From Bdellovibrionales bacterium (GTDB taxonomy: Bacteria; Bdellovibrionota; UBA2428): a DNA stretch of 25,212 nt. Position numbers and translations under genes: made by a program. The notes under the pieces were generated by a model, which searched no databases, was not told the origin of the DNA, and was given only the letters and a program-made list of their open reading frames with translations. Location of the stretch: NCBI GenBank assembly GCA_018266335.1, contig JAFEAR010000050.1, forward strand, positions 1-25,212. Reading direction: 5' to 3'. Positions 21,940 to 25,212 of this stretch are shown here, piece after piece. Each line of letters starts with the position of its first letter. Position 1 is the first letter of the stretch.

Positions 21940-23097
21940 ATGGACGAAGAACTAAATTTCGAGGAAGTCGCCAAAGCCTACTTCGATTGCAGAAAAAACA
22001 AGCGAAAGACGCTCTACGCGACCGACTTCGAGTTCGATCTCGAGCGGAACCTCTTTCGCTTATACGAGGAACTTTTGGAGGGAACCTATAAGATAGGCCA
22101 GAGCATCGCGTTCGTCGTTGAGCAGCCGAAGGTCCGTGAGATTTGGGCTTCGACCTTTCGTGATCGAGTCGTACACCATGTCATCTACAATCGCTTGAGT
22201 CCGAGGTTTTATCCCTCGTTCATCCAGAATTCTTTTGCCTGTATTCCGGGCCGCGGCTCACTCGTGGGTTCAGATGCTCTATGGGCCGGTATGCGCTCGA
22301 TTACGCGCAATTGGTCGCGCCCGGCCTATTTCCTGGGAGCCGATGTGCGGAACTTCTTCGTGTCGATCCACAAGCCCACGATGTTCGATCTGCTCATGCC
22401 GAGGCTTTACGAGCCCTGGCTAAGAGAGCTGACCCACTACGTGCTCTTTCATGATCCGAGGACGAATTGTTTCATGAAGTCGCGGCGCGAGGTCTTTGAG
22501 CGAGTCCCCCACTCAAAGAGCCTTTGGAACATTCCCTCGGATAGCGGACTTCCCATCGGAAACCTAACGAGCCAGTTTTTTGCGAACGTCTACTTGGATG
22601 CGCTCGACCAGTTCGCAAAGCACGAGCTACGGGCCAAGTATTACTACCGATATGTGGACGACTTCGTGATCCTGCACGAGTCGCCGGACTACTTGAACGA
22701 GTGCTTCGCGCGAGCCGAGGCGTTCTTGAGGGAGCGCCTGAAGCTCGAGCTCCATCCCTACAAGAAACGGATCGGGTTGGTGGATCGGGGCGTGGACTTC
22801 GTGGGCTACTTTCATAAACCCTATAGACGCTACGCACGAAGTAGAACTGCCCATCGAGCCAAGAGCGTTGTTCACCAGTGGCTTGCGAATCCTCGGGCGT
22901 TTTCTCCTGAAACGCTCGTGAAGTTTCGCGACTCGACGAACTCCTATTGGGGCCTCATGCGCCACACGTCGAGTTACAGGCTGCGTCGCCATCTCGGTCA
23001 GCTTGCACAGTCGCTCTTCGTGCGCCCCGATGAGGAATATACGAAACTCATTCTGCCAAAGGAGATTCAGAGGAAAGGACGAGGACGTTCAAGATGA
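21940..23097 (+). CDS. DGR reverse transcriptase
   Basis: 385 residues from ATG 21940, which has GGAGAG at 6 nt; an upstream frame from 21889 would begin inside TR and is rejected. Motifs in order: FACIPGRGS (about 99-107), FLGADVRNFFVSI with the first catalytic Asp (D135), GLPIGNLTSQFFANVYLD (about 203-220) containing the DGR-type I-G-x-x-x-S-Q signature, YRYVDDFVILH (about 236-246) with YVDD D240/D241, and VDFVGYFHKPYRR (from about 285). Motifs are intact, so activity is expected. It copies TR RNA into cDNA with adenine-specific errors that replace VR. It lacks the maturase/endonuclease domains of group II introns. The downstream gene overlaps its stop (ATGA). Confidence 0.96.
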   Translation: MDEELNFEEVAKAYFDCRKNKRKTLYATDFEFDLERNLFRLYEELLEGTYKIGQSIAFVVEQPKVREIWASTFRDRVVHHVIYNRLSPRFYPSFIQNSFACIPGRGSLVGSDALWAGMRSITRNWSRPAYFLGADVRNFFVSIHKPTMFDLLMPRLYEPWLRELTHYVLFHDPRTNCFMKSRREVFERVPHSKSLWNIPSDSGLPIGNLTSQFFANVYLDALDQFAKHELRAKYYYRYVDDFVILHESPDYLNECFARAEAFLRERLKLELHPYKKRIGLVDRGVDFVGYFHKPYRRYARSRTAHRAKSVVHQWLANPRAFSPETLVKFRDSTNSYWGLMRHTSSYRLRRHLGQLAQSLFVRPDEEYTKLILPKEIQRKGRGRSR

Positions 23098-23396
23098 GAA
23101 CGAAGGCATGGCCGGCAGAACTTACGTTTTTGGCGGAAGGGCGCAAGGAGTCGCACGGCCGCGGCGAGGTCCGCTTCCCAAGCGAGGACGGGATGACGCT
23201 TGCCTTTGTGTCGTGGGAGAAGGATACAGATTATCTATGCGAAGGGATTCGGGACATGGATGGAGTTTATCGAGGCTCTTGGCGTCAGCGCCAGAGGCCG
23301 GGAGCCCTGGCTCAGTGGGTAGAGTTGAACGACGGATTGTGGGTTGGGCGTTGGGACGAAGATGGCGTTCACTATCTCTTTGAGGTCCGAATTTGA
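23094..23396 (+). CDS. Hypothetical protein coupled to DGR RT, 100 aa
   Basis: ATG 23094 overlaps the RT stop (ATGA), a strong sign of translational coupling. The 100-residue protein is acidic and rich in Trp (about six), with the motif FVSWEKDTDYLCEGIRD and GLWVGRWDEDGVHYLFEVRI. It looks like a small beta-rich domain, with no signal peptide or membrane helix. I do not recognise it. Its coupling to the RT makes it a candidate DGR accessory gene, but it could be a passenger. Its stop overlaps the next start (TTGA). Confidence 0.65.
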   Translation: MRTKAWPAELTFLAEGRKESHGRGEVRFPSEDGMTLAFVSWEKDTDYLCEGIRDMDGVYRGSWRQRQRPGALAQWVELNDGLWVGRWDEDGVHYLFEVRI

Positions 23397-23611
23397 AAAT
23401 CTCGGTGATCGCTAAAACCAATTCGCGAGTCGAAACCGTCGAACGGGCAGAAGACGGAAGCTATATTGTCCGTGTTCGGGTTCCTCCTGAAGACGGAAAG
23501 GCAAACGAACGAATCTGTGAGCTGCTAGGCAAGTTTTTCAAGAAGCCAAAGCGCGATATCAAAATTCTTTCCGGTCACAAGTCGAAGAAAAAAGTTGTCA
23601 GCGTTGAGTAA
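23393..23611 (+). CDS. DUF167/YggU family protein
   Basis: 72 residues starting with a TTG that overlaps the previous stop. The sequence MKISVIAKTNSRVETVERAEDG, VRVRVPPEDGKANERICELL and KRDIKILSGHKSKKKVVSVE matches the DUF167 (YggU/UPF0235) pattern: an alpha/beta mini-protein with conserved V-P-x-x-G-K-A-N and I-x-x-G-x-x-S-x-x-K. It is usually a housekeeping gene of unknown function. Its position as the third overlapping gene after the RT means it may be read from the same transcript, but it is probably not part of the DGR mechanism. Confidence 0.9.
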   Translation: MKISVIAKTNSRVETVERAEDGSYIVRVRVPPEDGKANERICELLGKFFKKPKRDIKILSGHKSKKKVVSVE

Positions 23612-23729
23612 ACGCCTTCTTGCATACGTGATTTTGGGCGAATTTGTCGCATATTGATTGGCAGGGACAGGGCGCCACTTATTGAAAGCGGGGTTTGACT
23701 AAACTCAAGTGAAATTGGTTACTTGCGTC

Positions 23730-23772
23730 AGGTAGGAAAATTTTCTCAACCCTTCGCGTTCAAATCCCGATA
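23730..23772 (+). promoter_or_regulatory. Candidate promoter, sigma-28-like, copy 3
   Basis: Identical over 23730-23751 to 18340-18361; CCGATA at 23767-23772; CGTTGAAGTAG and TATGTT follow. It aligns with copy 2 without gaps. Promoter activity is inferred from conservation. Confidence 0.5.
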
Positions 23773-23786
23773 CCGTTGAAGTAGTT

Positions 23787-23933
23787 ATGTTTTGGATCGG
23801 GATGGCAAATATTACGAAGAAGCTGAATTTCCAGGATGTTGAGAAGGCCTTGGGCTATGGCCCTCTGGCTCCTCGGCTCCTCGGCTCCTCGGCTCCTCGG
23901 CTCCTCGGCTCCTCGGCAAAATTCTCATCTTAG
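23787..23933 (+). CDS. Possible leader ORF, copy 3 (48 aa)
   Basis: ATG 23787 opens MFWIGMANITKKLNFQDVEK, passes through the octamer array as an APRLLGSS repeat, and ends AKFSS before TAG (23931-23933). It shares an MF start, a KFS end and the stop position with the ORF at 18397. No ribosome binding site is visible. Translation is unproven. Confidence 0.35.
   Translation: MFWIGMANITKKLNFQDVEKALGYGPLAPRLLGSSAPRLLGSSAKFSS
23867..23917 (+). repeat. Tandem octamer array GGCTCCTC x 6.4
   Basis: Six exact head-to-tail copies of GGCTCCTC plus GGC (23867-23917). It is the longest simple repeat in the window, located in the leader of the gene at 24064, equivalent to the GACTCGTC array at 18475. Perfect copies and an 8-bp unit favour slippage. 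Confidence 0.92.
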
Positions 23934-24063
23934 TAAACTCGCAATCGCGAGTCGGCAAGAATCCCCTAAACAAAAAACAAGCAATTCTCGACGCGCGATC
24001 CTGCGCGTACGAGCCACGCGCGGCCTCACCATAGATTCGGATGACGAAGGGGAGGCACAGCGC

Positions 24064-25212
24064 ATGTTGAAGGGATTTTTTCTCTCGCATCCAATAAGCA
24101 ATGGGCTCGTGCGCCTTTCGCGCGCGATTCTCCTCGCCCTGACGTTTGTTGCGACGAGTGCCGAGGCGACGCCGAAGATCGTCCGCATCGACGGCTCGAT
24201 CTTCGACGCCTCTGGCAGTCCGTTCACGGGCAACAAGGACGTGCAGATTACGGCCTACGATGCGGCAAGTGGAGGAAGTTTACTTTGGACGAGTGCCGTC
24301 TCAAACGTGGTGGTCTCGAGCGGCAGGTTCACTCTCAATTTGGATGCGGCTTCGGGATCAAGCCCGAGCTTGGTGGCCCGGATCGGCGAACGCACGGCAG
24401 GTCAGGCGATCTATTTTCAAGTCGAGGTTGATTCCGGAACCGCGAACGGGAGCATGGATTCGGCGCAAATCGTGCGGCCCAGGGTTCGAGGCAAGGGAAC
24501 GCTCTTCGCGCTCTCAAGCGCTCAAGCCGATTCGATCACGGGAGTGACCGCCACAAGCGCGGAGCTGAACGCGCTTGCCGGCCTCACTTCGTCCGTTCAA
24601 GCGCAGCTTAACGCCAAAGGACCGGCCCTGAGTTTCACGCCGCTAGATAAATCGGGCGATAGCATGAACGGCAGCCTCACGCTCCTCTCGCAGAGCGAGC
24701 TAAGGCTTGGCGACGCGGATGGCACGTTCAACTATGTAGCGCTTCGCGCGCCGACGGGCGTCACATCGAATGTGACGTTGACTTTGCCGGCGACGGTAGG
24801 TTCATCCGGTCAGGTGCTATCGACAAACGGCTCGGGCACGCTCTCCTGGGCTACGGCCTCAAGCGGTGGTTCATACACGGCTGGAGGTGCGGCCTCGCAC
24901 CCGAGCTCGGGTTGCCCGACGGGTTACATCGCGGTTCCGGGAGACACGGCATTTGGAACGACGGACTTCTGCGTGATGAAGTACGAGGCAAAGTCGGGCG
25001 CGAAAGGCGTCGAGTCGCGCGCCGCGGGCGATCCGCTCCGCTACACGATCAGCCAGGACACGGCGAGGTCGGCGTGCCGGAATCTCGGCCCCGCTTACGC
25101 TCTCATCAACAACGCGGAGTGGAACACGATAGCCGCGAACATCATCAACCAAAACGGGAACTGGTCGAGCGGAACGCGCGGCACGGGCACCGTCAATCGA
25201 GGCCACAGCGAC
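24064..25212 (+). CDS. Secreted fibre-like protein, display-family paralogue 3, partial (C-terminus beyond right edge)
   Basis: ATG 24064 has GGGGAGG upstream and opens a frame that stays open to the window end (383 residues). The Sec signal is LSRAILLALTFVATSAEA, cleavage before TPK. The head domain (VRIDGSIFDASGSPF, DAASGSSPSLV, AIYFQVEVDSGT) is shared with the genes at 5995 and 18657. The shaft has tail-fibre repeats (SGDSMNGSLTLLSQSELRLG; PTGVTSNVTLTLPATVGSSG). From about residue 280 comes a different tip: CPTGYIAVPGD, FCVMKYEAKSG and ALINNAEWNTIAANI, then NGNWSSGTRGTG and NRGHSD, which looks like a formylglycine-generating-enzyme/C-type-lectin fold used by other DGR targets. The tip end is not visible, so any VR lies outside. 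Confidence 0.85.
   Translation, partial: MLKGFFLSHPISNGLVRLSRAILLALTFVATSAEATPKIVRIDGSIFDASGSPFTGNKDVQITAYDAASGGSLLWTSAVSNVVVSSGRFTLNLDAASGSSPSLVARIGERTAGQAIYFQVEVDSGTANGSMDSAQIVRPRVRGKGTLFALSSAQADSITGVTATSAELNALAGLTSSVQAQLNAKGPALSFTPLDKSGDSMNGSLTLLSQSELRLGDADGTFNYVALRAPTGVTSNVTLTLPATVGSSGQVLSTNGSGTLSWATASSGGSYTAGGAASHPSSGCPTGYIAVPGDTAFGTTDFCVMKYEAKSGAKGVESRAAGDPLRYTISQDTARSACRNLGPAYALINNAEWNTIAANIINQNGNWSSGTRGTGTVNRGHSD

Larger units (their letters stand above)
23612..24063. other. 452-bp intergenic/leader region of display-family gene 3
   Basis: It has the same organisation as 18244-18656: promoter-like module (23730-23772), leader ORF (23787-23933), octamer array (23867-23917), a perfect hairpin ACTCGC/GCGAGT (23937-23952), an A-rich stretch, a GCGCGATCC-type block and the GGGGAGG ribosome binding site. 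23612-23729 shows no identifiable gene. Confidence 0.6.

Noticed and set aside
21940..23097. Group II intron maturase, retron or Abi-type RT
   Set aside because: No maturase or endonuclease domain, no msr/msd structure, and a clear TR/VR pair with Avd and the I-G-x-x-x-S-Q motif point to a DGR.
23867..23917. CRISPR array
   Set aside because: The units are 8 bp and contiguous without spacers, and no cas genes are present.
24146..24547. Alternative-frame ORFs over the 3' gene
   Set aside because: They are shadows of the continuous frame from 24064, which has a signal peptide and homology to two other genes in the window.

Overview
The window looks like the chromosome, or a large integrated element, of a Gram-negative bacterium of about 50-55% GC. 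It encodes lipoproteins with lipoboxes, an outer-membrane-barrel-like protein, many Sec signal peptides, stand-alone CheY-like receivers and a large tail-fibre-like surface protein family. A Bdellovibrionota-type host is my best guess from this gene flavour, but no rRNA or other marker proves it, and no tRNA or rRNA gene was seen.

Layout. (1) 1-1717, minus strand: an operon of small plasmid/ICE-type genes ending in a DUF3560 protein cut by the left edge. (2) 2003-5670, plus strand: a hypothetical gene, then a complete fluoride-defence unit (crcB-type fluoride riboswitch, CLC-F antiporter, DUF190 protein, family I pyrophosphatase), a CheY-like receiver and a small orphan. (3) 5995-8405: a secreted tail-fibre-like protein followed by a pseudopilin-like protein. 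(4) 8580-13600, minus strand: an envelope-protein operon (lipoproteins, GYF_2 protein, barrel-like protein, LPP20-like proteins, small membrane protein) with an XRE regulator at its head. (5) 13665-14951: DUF3768 gene, two long DNA palindromes, a small ORF, an HTH regulator and probable operators. (6) 14937-18243: hypothetical protein, receiver, beta-CASP metallo-beta-lactamase RNase, D-lactate dehydrogenase. (7) 18340-23611: a diversity-generating retroelement (DGR). (8) 23730 to the right edge: a third member of the tail-fibre-like family, truncated by the window.

The main discovery is the DGR. A large secreted target protein (18657-21119) ends in a DUF1566/C-type-lectin-like domain whose last 126 bp (VR, 20990-21115) are a near copy of a template repeat (TR, 21775-21900). 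TR and VR differ at 17 positions, 16 of them at template adenines; the other is a synonymous G-to-A change. Between and after them lie an Avd-type four-helix-bundle gene and a reverse transcriptase carrying IGNLTSQ and YVDD. TR holds 14 Asn AAY codons, and 9 of them are recoded in VR.

A second, less expected system overlays it. The DGR target is one of three paralogues in the window (5995, 18657, 24064) that share the same secreted head domain but carry different tips. All three are preceded by the same promoter-like module (TTCT-Y-AAC, 14-15 nt, CCGATA, then TATGTT). Two of them carry, at the same place in a roughly 260-nt leader, a tandem array of an 8-bp unit (GACTCGTC or GGCTCCTC), which is a classic architecture for slipped-strand switching. 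I infer a surface-display family in which one member's tip is hypermutated by reverse transcription, and in which expression of at least two members may be coordinately regulated and perhaps phase-variable.
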